5,239 nt of DNA from Chloroflexota bacterium (GCA_016875975.1 VGOF01000117.1:1-5239); one strand, 5' to 3'; numbered from the stretch's first letter, positions 1 to 5,239 are shown. Notes: a model not told the origin generated them from the sequence alone. Made by a program: numbers and translations.

Positions 1-2012
1 TTACCTTGTCTCTGGGCAATTTGAACCCAAACACTTCGGCTATCATTGAGATCGACTATGTTATTATGCTTGACACTTATGGTCAGGAAGTGCGATTTTT
101 CCTGCCAACCACAATATCACCGCGATATGTTCCTGATAACATGGATGATGAGGGAGGAATCTTTGTCGGCGATATTGTTAATCCCGTATATGCTGACACA
201 GTCCCTTATGGCTTAAACGTTTATCTAGAGATTCACGGGCGAAGAGGTGTTTCAGCAATCAACTCACCTTCCCATAGCATTATTACTCAATTTGATGGAG
301 ATTCCGTAAAAGTAGAGTTCTCAGCGCAAACGGTAGCTATGGACAGGGATTTTGTGCTTGATATCACATATACGGAAGAGTTTCAAAATAGGGCATTTTA
401 CTGGACACGGGGGGACGAAAAGTTCATCCAGATCGACTTCGTCCCGTCACTAAAAGTATTGAACAACCATGCTGATTCCAGTAAGGAAATCATATTCGTT
501 CTGGATTGTTCTGGTTCCATGAATGGGAGTTCTATAAAAGAGGCTAAGCAAGCGCTGATTATATTCTTGAAAGGCATGGACGCATCGATGCGTTTCAATG
601 TGTACAGGTTCGGTAGCACTTTTGAGAAGTTATTCGAAATGAGCAAACCGTACACACAGGGTAATCTGGAAACAGCAGTTAACTATCTTTCAGGGGTACA
701 GGCCGATTTAGGTGGCACAGAATTGTTAGCTCCGCTTCTTGCTATATATCAGGATGTAATCGAGCAGGATAATCACAGGAATATTATTCTCATCACCGAT
801 GGCCAGGTGGGAAACGAGACAAAGATATCCAGTTTGGTTCAAGGGCATAGTCAGACAACGAGTCTTTTCACAGTAGGCATAGGTTATGGACCAAACGAGT
901 ACCTTATCAAACTACTGGCAAGGTCTTCGGGTGGTGCTTCGGAGTGCATAGTCCCCGGTGAAAGGATAGAGCCTAAAGTACTAAGATTGTTTCGGAAGGT
1001 GATGAGCGGAAAGATCAACAATTGCAGTGTCCAGTGGGGCTTTGAAGTTGACCAGATACCATCCATGCCTATCGTCTATAATGGAGAAGCTATAAGTATC
1101 TTCGCAAAAGTACTAAATGGCACGGCTGTACCGAATACACTCGTGATTGCTGGTGATTTTATGAACTCCAGGCAAGAATGGGTCGTTAGTATTAAGCCGG
1201 TTGTGGGAACGGATACCCCTGTTTCACTGCTATGGGCTCGAGGAAAAATAGAGGAGCTAGAGGGTGGTGTAGCGAGTGCAAGCGGGTCGAAGCAGGTCGA
1301 AAGAAAAGAAAGAGATACTAAGGAAGCAATCATTGCCTTGTCTAAGGAGTATGGTGTCCTTTCCAAGGAGACCAGCTATGTTGTAGTGGAGAAGAGACCT
1401 GATGCGCAGGGGGGCACTGGTGACTTAGTGTTCCGAAAAATCCCAGTTATGCTAACAAAAGACTGGCATGGCGGTCTTCGCGGTCCCACCAAGTACAGCG
1501 CCACGCGTCTCCTAATGATGGATAGTGGCCATGAGGTAGATGTTTGTCATTATATCACTGCAATCAAGGAAGGTATAAATTGTCCAAATTCCATAATCGA
1601 GGCACATAGAATGTCCCGAAGGCCATCGGCAACTACAAAGAAACAGGAACTATTGCTCTCCATCCTGGCGTTGCAAAGAGGAGAAGGCGGATTTGAGCTT
1701 GATAGAGCTGCAGTGAAGGTTATTGGACTCTCTTACGCCAATCTGGAAGAGTGCGCTGCAAAAATAGTGGGACAAGGCAAAACAGATAACTGGGTATTGC
1801 TGTCAACCGTAATCGTTCTCTATGTTCTAAAAAAGGAATTTTCAGACATGCGCGCTATGTGGTATGGCGTGATACAAAAAAGCCAGAAGTGGTATGAGGC
1901 TGAAGCTTCCAGGGTGAAACCCTCAATTGATGGCATTGACCTGTTAGAGTGGGCCAGTCATTATATCGAGCAAAACAAGGTAATCGGCACGGTGGAAAAG
2001 CATGAGGCGTAA
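1..2012 (+). CDS. VIT and VWA domain protein, 5'-truncated by window edge
   Basis: The reading frame is open from the first bases (codons begin at position 3) and ends at TAA 2010-2012. The TTG at 6 is only the first possible start codon, and I see no ribosome site, so the gene begins outside the window. Numbering residues from that TTG, residues 3-42 are the end of a VIT domain (GNLNPNTS, then LPTTISPRYVP). A VWA domain follows at about 160-335 with a complete metal-ion-dependent adhesion site: DCSGS at 167-171, Thr238 in GGTELL, and Asp265 in ITDG. Residues 444-464 (SKEYGVLSKETSYVVVE) match the family's conserved strand after the VWA domain. A helical C-terminal region (about 545-660, including LLSILALQRGEGGFEL) resembles the tail of VWA5A/PARP4-like proteins. 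The family is generally linked to metal-dependent protein-protein contacts, but no bacterial function is firmly known to me. I see no membrane segment in the visible part, so it is probably cytosolic, though the missing N-terminus could change this. It is the first visible gene of the plus-strand set. Confidence 0.93.
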   Translation, partial: TLSLGNLNPNTSAIIEIDYVIMLDTYGQEVRFFLPTTISPRYVPDNMDDEGGIFVGDIVNPVYADTVPYGLNVYLEIHGRRGVSAINSPSHSIITQFDGDSVKVEFSAQTVAMDRDFVLDITYTEEFQNRAFYWTRGDEKFIQIDFVPSLKVLNNHADSSKEIIFVLDCSGSMNGSSIKEAKQALIIFLKGMDASMRFNVYRFGSTFEKLFEMSKPYTQGNLETAVNYLSGVQADLGGTELLAPLLAIYQDVIEQDNHRNIILITDGQVGNETKISSLVQGHSQTTSLFTVGIGYGPNEYLIKLLARSSGGASECIVPGERIEPKVLRLFRKVMSGKINNCSVQWGFEVDQIPSMPIVYNGEAISIFAKVLNGTAVPNTLVIAGDFMNSRQEWVVSIKPVVGTDTPVSLLWARGKIEELEGGVASASGSKQVERKERDTKEAIIALSKEYGVLSKETSYVVVEKRPDAQGGTGDLVFRKIPVMLTKDWHGGLRGPTKYSATRLLMMDSGHEVDVCHYITAIKEGINCPNSIIEAHRMSRRPSATTKKQELLLSILALQRGEGGFELDRAAVKVIGLSYANLEECAAKIVGQGKTDNWVLLSTVIVLYVLKKEFSDMRAMWYGVIQKSQKWYEAEASRVKPSIDGIDLLEWASHYIEQNKVIGTVEKHEA

Positions 2013-2143
2013 ATGCAATCGCTAAGATACAAAGCCGAGAAACGTATAGATTCTGATAGGGATTTCCATGTATGATTAGTCCGGATAAGTCGCGCTTCTT
2101 TGATTAGGCTGAAAATGATTATCCAGGTTCATAAGTAGATGGG

Positions 2144-2150
2144 AAAGGAG
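2144..2150 (+). promoter_or_regulatory. Shine-Dalgarno site setting the start of the 123-residue gene
   Basis: AAAGGAG lies 6 bases before ATG 2157, which is ideal spacing. The in-frame ATG at 2139 lies upstream of this site and would translate through it, so 2157 is the better start. Confidence 0.8.
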
Positions 2151-2156
2151 TTTACT

Positions 2157-2528
2157 ATGGGTATCTTCAAGAGTTTAATCAATCCTATTCACGGCCTTAT
2201 CGAAGCAAACTTGCAGGCGTATTTTAGCTCTCGGGTGGCTGGTGATAACCATCGTGACGCATTGTATGTGATGGTCGAAACGCGCTACCTGGTGACACGC
2301 AATATATCACCTCGAGATAACGACATACGGGCATTAGTGCTAAAAGAGCTCTCTAGCATAAGTGAATTGCCTTCGGTGCACGACCTCAAGAGGATTATTT
2401 CTCTCATGTATGTGTTTGAGACTGGCCGTCATCAACAACCAGTTATGCAGAGACTCAAGTTTTATGATGATTTAGATAAGACTATAGAGAAGTATCGCCA
2501 GAGGTATCCGAGCGTTGCCCTAAACTGA
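2157..2528 (+). CDS. Small soluble protein of unknown function (123 aa)
   Basis: I do not recognise this protein. The start at 2157 (MGIFKSLINPIHGLIEANLQ) is chosen over ATG 2139 because AAAGGAG sits 6 bases upstream of it. The product is rich in charged residues and likely mostly alpha-helical. It has an amphipathic-looking N-terminal stretch, a middle segment with several Arg/Asp residues (TRNISPRDNDIRALVLKEL) and a basic, Tyr-rich C-terminus (DKTIEKYRQRYPS). There are no cysteines, signal peptide, membrane segment or known catalytic motif. It follows the VIT-VWA gene by 144 bases. Its stop codon is 21 bases before the first zinc-ribbon gene and sits inside the 72-base repeat. Co-transcription with that gene is likely, so it may be a partner of the zinc-ribbon or VWA protein, but that is inference only. 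Confidence 0.8.
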   Translation: MGIFKSLINPIHGLIEANLQAYFSSRVAGDNHRDALYVMVETRYLVTRNISPRDNDIRALVLKELSSISELPSVHDLKRIISLMYVFETGRHQQPVMQRLKFYDDLDKTIEKYRQRYPSVALN

Positions 2529-2595
2529 TTAGAATGATGGGGGTGGAAGATGCAGCAATGGTATAAGTGTCCTAACTGCGGCGCTCCAGTTGCTT
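2524..2595 (+). repeat. Direct repeat copy 1: leader plus first 15 codons of a zinc-ribbon gene
   Basis: This 72-base segment matches 3206-3277 at a constant offset of 682 bases with three substitutions (2530 T/C, 2541 G/A, 2582 C/T) and no gaps. It spans the stop codon of the preceding gene, the ribosome-binding leader (GGGGGTGG, about 4 bases before the ATG), and the codons for MQQWYKCPNCGAPVA. Confidence 0.95.
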
Positions 2596-3119
2596 CTGAG
2601 GCTAAGTTTTGTGGCAATTGTGGGACTCAAGTAAATTTGGCTACTCAAGGGAGACAAATCGGTAAGACATTCAATGCAGAAGCTGTTACCCTTAGTCTTC
2701 TCCGGATAACCAGTACCGTTGCAAAGTCTGCTAGCCAATCGCTGCGTCAGAATCTTAATGCTCAGCACCACTCGAAGTTACCGAAGGTGGAAGACGAAAT
2801 GGTCCTCTTTTTTGTATTTGCACTTGATTATTGGTGGGCAACTACCCATACACAAGAGGAATCGCGTATCTTCAGGGAAGCTTTTTCTGCTCATTTAAAA
2901 AACGTTGTTGCTCTGGAAGCCTTACAAGAACGACTTACTGCGTATGCTCAAATACTCAACGAGAAGAGAGGGGATTTCAACGCTATGGCTTTCAGCCTCG
3001 GAAGGCGGTTCAATGAATTCTGCGGAATGCCAGGAATACCCGCTTTGCTCGTATTGCCTATTGAGCTTTTTGGGCAGGCACAGAGTTTTGTGTATTCCTT
3101 GAGGTCAAAATCGAGGTAG
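2550..3119 (+). CDS. Zinc-ribbon protein with unknown helical C-terminal domain (189 aa)
   Basis: The start ATG 2550 has a G-rich ribosome site (GGGGGTGG) about 4 bases upstream and gives the same N-terminus as the downstream paralogue, so the start is well supported. Residues 7-24 form a four-cysteine zinc ribbon (C7-x2-C10, C21-x2-C24; CPNC and CGNC), a small metal-binding module usually used for protein or nucleic-acid contact. Residues 30-75 are a polar, Ser/Gln/Asn-rich linker. Residues 80-189 look like a compact helical domain with a hydrophobic aromatic segment (MVLFFVFALDYWWA, 84-97), acidic and basic helices, and a second hydrophobic helix (IPALLVLPIELFG, 163-175). I do not recognise this body. 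The hydrophobic stretches are short and include Asp or Glu, so I expect a soluble or peripherally attached protein. The gene lies 21 bases after the 123-residue gene, likely in one operon. The first 15 codons are nearly identical in DNA to those of the membrane zinc-ribbon gene at 3232. Confidence 0.88.
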   Translation: MQQWYKCPNCGAPVASEAKFCGNCGTQVNLATQGRQIGKTFNAEAVTLSLLRITSTVAKSASQSLRQNLNAQHHSKLPKVEDEMVLFFVFALDYWWATTHTQEESRIFREAFSAHLKNVVALEALQERLTAYAQILNEKRGDFNAMAFSLGRRFNEFCGMPGIPALLVLPIELFGQAQSFVYSLRSKSR

Positions 3120-3164
3120 TGTATCTACTTTTCCGATTTAACCATAATTGGAATTTGTCTAGGG

Positions 3165-3208
3165 GGCTAACTTCTGCTGCCTAGGGACAGACTCCACTCT
3201 GCTATACT
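3165..3208 (+). repeat. Two-block intergenic motif, copy 1
   Basis: In the gap after the 189-residue gene, GGCTAACTTC (3165-3174) is followed 25 bases later by TGCTATACT, with CTGCTATACT just before the leader of the next gene. The gap after the 287-residue gene has the same first block exactly, then CTGCTATCCT after a similar distance (4128-4168). TATACT at 3203-3208 could be a -10 box for the 287-residue gene, but I see no convincing -35 box at 16-18 bases. CTAGG/CCTAG (3159-3163 and 3180-3184) also form a weak inverted repeat here. The role of this element is unknown. Confidence 0.35.
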
Positions 3209-3277
3209 GATCAGAATGATGGAGGTGGAAGATGCAGCAATGGTATAAGTGTCCTAACTGCGGTGCTCCAGTTGCTT
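3206..3277 (+). repeat. Direct repeat copy 2: leader plus first 15 codons of the membrane zinc-ribbon gene
   Basis: This is the partner of 2524-2595, with 69 of 72 bases identical. It contains a good ribosome site, GGAGGTGG (3221-3228), a few bases before ATG 3232. Similarity drops sharply after codon 15 (Ala). The first bases (ACTGAT) correspond to the stop codon of the 123-residue gene in copy 1 but are non-coding here. Confidence 0.95.
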
Positions 3278-4095
3278 TAGGGGTCAGGTTCTGCGGTAAT
3301 TGTGGATCGCCATTGATGACTGTTCAACAGCAATCTTCTCAACCACAATATCAACAACCGCAGCAGGCCGCGAAGTCGCATAAGGATAGTCCAGAAATAA
3401 GTTATACGCAAGACCAACCAAGGCAAAGCTTTATTTTGAAAATTCCAAAGATGATGCGTATTGGTGGTTCATATTTGACTGGAGGAGTCTTATTCGTCTT
3501 ATTCCAGATTGTGCAATTTGCAGTTCCTGCTATAGCTGGTTTGTCAATGATATTGTGGGCAGTTAAATTGTTTTCAGAAGGTTCGATAGCGTGGGGGTTA
3601 TTAGTTCTCTTAATAGGGACTCCGTTAGCTATAGGGCTTGCTTCCTGGGCTGCCATATTCCTTTTCTTTATAGGAGTTATTGCTGTAATAATATGGGGAA
3701 TTATCAGCCTTTTTGGTTTCGGCATTTCCTTTGACAGTGTGTGGGATAGCATCTGGTTAGTTGTAGAGGCATCAATTTTGGTATTCTTGGCTTTTTATGG
3801 GTCATTTTCATTATGTTCACAGGATTGGTCTCAACGGCATTTGAATTGGACTATCGTTATACTTTGGGTTACGGTGATGCCATTGGCATTGATTATTGCA
3901 GGTGTCTTGGGTATCCCCCAGCAGGTTGTTTATTTGTTAGTACCATTGTTAATACTGCTAGTGCTGTTGACCTTTACTGGGTGGGCTTTGAAACAAAAGA
4001 ACAGAAGTTTATGGTGGCTACTGCTATTCATCATCCCCTTCTTATGGCTGGTGTTCTTGGGACTCAAAAACCGAAGCCAACAGGAATTTCAATAG
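3232..4095 (+). CDS. Zinc-ribbon, multi-pass membrane protein (287 aa)
   Basis: The start ATG 3232 has GGAGGTGG just upstream and matches the paralogue's start. Residues 7-24 are a zinc ribbon with C7, C10, C21 and C24, spaced exactly as in the preceding zinc-ribbon protein. Residues 31-66 are a polar, Gln/Pro-rich linker (QQPQQAAKS) likely to be disordered. From about 83 onward the protein is very hydrophobic, with roughly seven membrane segments near 83-112, 119-136, 138-162, 173-193, 205-226, 231-251 and 259-277. The exact count is by eye. A short polar loop at 194-204 (CSQDWSQRHLN) and the basic end (KNRSQQ) break the pattern. The zinc ribbon would probably face the cytoplasm and act as a docking site at the membrane. 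I see no transporter signature or catalytic motif. It lies 112 bases after the previous gene, with a possible promoter in that gap. Its function is unknown; zinc ribbon plus membrane domain is a common bacterial layout. Confidence 0.88.
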   Translation: MQQWYKCPNCGAPVALGVRFCGNCGSPLMTVQQQSSQPQYQQPQQAAKSHKDSPEISYTQDQPRQSFILKIPKMMRIGGSYLTGGVLFVLFQIVQFAVPAIAGLSMILWAVKLFSEGSIAWGLLVLLIGTPLAIGLASWAAIFLFFIGVIAVIIWGIISLFGFGISFDSVWDSIWLVVEASILVFLAFYGSFSLCSQDWSQRHLNWTIVILWVTVMPLALIIAGVLGIPQQVVYLLVPLLILLVLLTFTGWALKQKNRSLWWLLLFIIPFLWLVFLGLKNRSQQEFQ

Positions 4096-4127
4096 AGTTT
4101 CCCCTCTTCTGGGCTTTTCTTCTACGA

Positions 4128-4168
4128 GGCTAACTTCAATACTTAACTTCAAGTTCGACTGCTATCCT
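4128..4168 (+). repeat. Two-block intergenic motif, copy 2
   Basis: GGCTAACTTC (4128-4137) and, 21 bases later, CTGCTATCCT (4159-4168) repeat the pattern seen before the 287-residue gene. Both copies lie 30-50 bases after the stop of a zinc-ribbon gene. No gene follows this copy on the plus strand. It could be the decayed leader of a lost third gene, or a shared 3' element. The blocks are short, so chance is possible. Confidence 0.3.
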
Positions 4169-4180
4169 AACGTGTTCGGG

Positions 4181-4200
4181 ACAGTGAGAATTGTCACCGT
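4181..4200. promoter_or_regulatory. Imperfect palindrome in the convergent gap
   Basis: ACAGTGAGAATTGTCACCGT pairs with its own reverse complement at 16 of 20 positions (the core GTGA-n-AATT-n-TCAC is the strongest part). It looks like a protein-binding dyad. TATACT (4207-4212) lies just downstream, but I find no good -35 box or gene for it. The rest of 4096-4319 shows no supported gene and no clear terminator for either of the two convergent genes. Confidence 0.3.
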
Positions 4201-4319
4201 GTGGGTTATACTTAAAGAGGAGAGCATTCCAAGATTTGTTACGGCTTATCCCGGAGTGTTGTGATGAAGTTTGGAAAGCAAGAATGTGTATTGCCTCCCC
4301 ATTTTAGTATAACTGCCTC

Positions 4320-4667
4320 TCAGAGTCCCAGGGCATCCCGCAATTTGCCTTCGATTGCTTGCATATCAGGCCGGGGCATGGTACCGAGTTTCCTGGCTAT
4401 CATGGCTTGCTTTATTGTTCTTAAAATGCCAGTTGCTACCGACGGGAAAAGGAGTCCAGCGCCTTGCCAGTCATCAATTAGGTGGTCGCCCACGAGTACC
4501 TTCTCAGTTCTGCTGGTAATCGCTGCAATTATGACCTCTTGGCGACTTTTGTGATAGGCATCTGCGCTTACTATGACGGCGGGTCGATGTTTCCCACCCG
4601 TTTCGTCCGAGAAGATGAAGCCGACAAGCACTACGTCTCCCCGGCTATATTCGGTCATAGGCTGCAT
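4320..4667 (-). CDS. mazF: MazF/PemK family endoribonuclease toxin
   Basis: This 115-residue protein has the MazF/PemK signature. It contains a first strand YSRGDVVLV (residues 7-15), then FIFSDETGGKHRPAVIVS with the conserved Arg28-Pro29, then the strand ending in IITAAITS-type sequence (AAITS, 48-52), then GLLFPSVATGILRTI (71-85) and a C-terminal helix (AIEGKLRDALGL). MazF toxins cut mRNA at short sequence-specific sites and are held in check by a cognate antitoxin. The length is normal and no key residue appears lost, so it is probably active. The upstream HTH gene overlaps it by 23 bases (14 if Met4 at 4658 is the true start; neither start has a clear Shine-Dalgarno site). Translation is therefore probably coupled to the HTH gene. 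It runs convergently towards the 287-residue membrane gene. Confidence 0.92.
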   Translation of the reverse strand: MQPMTEYSRGDVVLVGFIFSDETGGKHRPAVIVSADAYHKSRQEVIIAAITSRTEKVLVGDHLIDDWQGAGLLFPSVATGILRTIKQAMIARKLGTMPRPDMQAIEGKLRDALGL

Positions 4668-4926
4668 CTTTTTCGTTGTCCCAGAGTTCGGCTAGCACCG
4701 CGTCGGTTTTCCCGCTGAGTTTAAGGAGTGCCTCCAGATTTGCGGTTTCCTCACCCGGAAGAGGCACCTTGTCTAAATCCTCCTTGCGGAAGCGGCGATG
4801 ACGCTCCTTTCCAATGCGAAAAGCGGGCAGCCTGCCTTCTTTGGTTAGTTTGTAGATGGTTCTCCTCGAAACACACAGGTACTCAGCAGCTTCCACCACG
4901 GTGAACCACTCCTTTGCAATGACCAT
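4645..4926 (-). CDS. Excisionase/MerR-like HTH protein, probable antitoxin and repressor for MazF
   Basis: This 93-residue protein begins with a winged-helix DNA-binding domain of the excisionase (HTH_17) type at about 6-50. Its features are WFTVVEAAEYLCVSRRTIYK (turn and recognition helix), GRLPAFRIGK (wing) and RRFRKEDLDKV. Residues 55-93 form a separate acidic tail with a helix (LEALLKLSGKTDAVLAELW) and the end DNEKDAAYDRI, similar to the toxin-binding tails of antitoxins paired with MazF-like toxins. ATG 4926 is preferred over GTG 4932 because GAGGTG sits 5 bases before the ATG but touches the GTG. The gene overlaps the toxin gene in the usual antitoxin-first order. Probable role: the N-terminal domain represses the operon and the tail neutralises the toxin. 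That it is the antitoxin is inferred from context, since classical MazE has a different fold. A general prophage-type excisionase is less likely because no integrase is nearby. Confidence 0.88.
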   Translation of the reverse strand: MVIAKEWFTVVEAAEYLCVSRRTIYKLTKEGRLPAFRIGKERHRRFRKEDLDKVPLPGEETANLEALLKLSGKTDAVLAELWDNEKDAAYDRI

Positions 4927-4931
4927 GAACA

Positions 4932-4937
4932 CACCTC
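4932..4937 (-). promoter_or_regulatory. Shine-Dalgarno site of the HTH antitoxin gene
   Basis: On the minus strand, GAGGTG is followed by 5 bases and then ATG (4926-4924). It overlaps the alternative GTG start at 4932-4930, which makes the ATG the better start. Confidence 0.7.
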
Positions 4938-4962
4938 AACGCAATCTTGGATTCTCAGATTA

Positions 4963-4995
4963 GCACTATTGTGGCACTTATAAGCATATAGGTGC
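4963..4995. promoter_or_regulatory. Candidate operator of the HTH-mazF operon: inverted repeat plus extra half-site
   Basis: GCACTTATA (4974-4982) and TATAGGTGC (4987-4995) form a 9-base inverted repeat around a 4-base centre, with one T/G mismatch. A further GCAC lies at 4963-4966, exactly 11 bases (about one helical turn) from the GCAC at 4974. The element lies 37-69 bases upstream of the HTH start, where an autoregulated promoter is expected. Minus-strand TATAAG inside it could be a -10 box, but no good -35 box is visible. There is no T-run after the hairpin on either strand, so an operator fits better than a terminator. Confidence 0.5.
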
Positions 4996-5018
4996 AATAT
5001 CAGACGGAATTTGTCTTA

Positions 5019-5216
5019 TTAGCCGAGCTTTCCCAGTCTGTATGCTGCTATGGCCAAATCAACCAGGTACCAGATTCCCGCGCCTCCAACTGTTATCATC
5101 TTTATGATGCCCCATCCGATTTGGCCGCGGTAGAAACGGTCCAGGCCGAAATAGCCGGCAAGGAAAGAGATTATCAGGATAGTTAGCTGGCGTTGCCATT
5201 CCTCTTTCCGCTCCAT
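5019..5216 (-). CDS. TM2 domain membrane protein (65 aa)
   Basis: This small protein is almost entirely a TM2 domain. A charged N-terminus (MERKEEWQRQ) is followed by a first membrane helix (LTILIISFLAGYFG, about 11-24), the conserved turn GLDRFYRGQIGWGIIK (24-39), the GG.G.W motif (GGAGIW, 44-49) and a second helix (YLVDLAIAAYRLG). All the usual family residues (G-x-DRFY-x-G, GG-x-GxW, D in the second helix) are present. TM2 proteins are small membrane proteins of poorly known function. ATG 5216 has a very strong ribosome site 7 bases upstream (AAAGGAGGT), so the start is firm. It is on the same strand as the HTH-mazF pair and 92 bases before it. The candidate operator between them suggests separate control. 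It lacks the N-terminal zinc ribbon that many bacterial TM2 proteins carry. Confidence 0.92.
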   Translation of the reverse strand: MERKEEWQRQLTILIISFLAGYFGLDRFYRGQIGWGIIKMITVGGAGIWYLVDLAIAAYRLGKLG

Positions 5217-5223
5217 GTTCGAT

Positions 5224-5232
5224 ACCTCCTTT
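5224..5232 (-). promoter_or_regulatory. Strong Shine-Dalgarno site of the TM2 gene
   Basis: On the minus strand, AAAGGAGGT lies 7 bases before the ATG at 5216-5214. This is a near-perfect match to the anti-Shine-Dalgarno sequence and suggests high translation. Confidence 0.85.
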
Positions 5233-5239
5233 GGCTTCT

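Noticed and set aside
2013..2075. A 20-codon open frame starting at the ATG directly after the VIT-VWA stop, with GAGG nearby
   Set aside because: It is too short, its composition has no protein-like pattern, and GAGG plus ATG this close to a stop easily arises by chance.
2139..2156. Upstream in-frame ATG giving six extra residues to the 123-residue protein
   Set aside because: The Shine-Dalgarno site AAAGGAG lies downstream of this ATG and is ideally placed for ATG 2157.
3402..3752. Minus-strand 116-codon frame inside the membrane zinc-ribbon gene
   Set aside because: It is a shadow: its composition is the antisense of membrane codons, and the plus-strand protein has a clear zinc ribbon and membrane segments.
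4094..4108. Possible terminator AGAG-TTTCCC-CTCT after the membrane gene
   Set aside because: The stem is only four pairs and no T-run follows.
4214..4223. Ribosome-site-like AAAGAGGAGA in the convergent gap
   Set aside because: No ATG, GTG or TTG follows at usable spacing with a frame of meaningful length.
4205..4313. Exact 8-base inverted pair GTTATACT / AGTATAAC with a loop of about 90 bases
   Set aside because: Eight bases over this distance is near chance expectation, and no mobile-element or terminator feature accompanies it.
4261..4554. Plus-strand open frame of 97 codons starting GTG-ATG
   Set aside because: Most of it lies antisense to the mazF gene, and its translation shows no domain. 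The MazF frame is clearly the real one.

Overview
The window looks bacterial. The genes are tightly packed, several starts have good Shine-Dalgarno sites, and there are no introns. Base composition is moderate, with the plus-strand genes visibly more AT-rich than the toxin-antitoxin pair. A near-identical zinc-ribbon start (MQQWYKCPNCGAPVA) on two genes, a HTH/MazF pair and a TM2 protein together remind me of sediment-type Chloroflexota (Dehalococcoidia-like) genomes. That placement is from memory only and is weak.

Positions 1-4095 hold four plus-strand genes in a row. (1) The 3' part of a large VIT-VWA protein, which enters from outside the window, with a complete metal-binding VWA domain. 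(2) A 123-residue soluble protein I do not recognise. (3) A 189-residue protein with an N-terminal four-cysteine zinc ribbon and an unrecognised helical body. (4) A 287-residue protein with the same zinc ribbon, a Gln-rich linker and about seven membrane segments. Genes 2 and 3 are 21 bases apart and probably co-transcribed. Gene 1 is 144 bases before gene 2, and gene 4 is 112 bases after gene 3. Genes 3 and 4 share a 72-base segment (69/72 identical) covering the ribosome-binding leader and the first 15 codons. Beyond it the DNA diverges abruptly, even at synonymous sites, so the two genes look like a mosaic built on a common 5' cassette.

Positions 4096-4319 form a convergent intergenic gap with no supported gene. 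It carries a short two-block motif also found in the gap before gene 4, and an imperfect palindrome.

Positions 4320-5216 are on the minus strand. Read 5' to 3', they hold a 65-residue TM2-domain membrane protein, an excisionase/MerR-like HTH protein with an acidic antitoxin-like tail, and an overlapping MazF/PemK toxin. An inverted repeat with an extra half-site lies just upstream of the HTH gene and is a good candidate for the autoregulatory operator.

The plus-strand set could act together: a VWA adhesion or scaffold protein, a soluble zinc-ribbon protein and a membrane zinc-ribbon protein. The only evidence is shared strand, proximity and the shared zinc ribbon, so this is inference. The most interesting signals are the mosaic 5' cassette and the possible uncharacterised VIT-VWA/zinc-ribbon locus.
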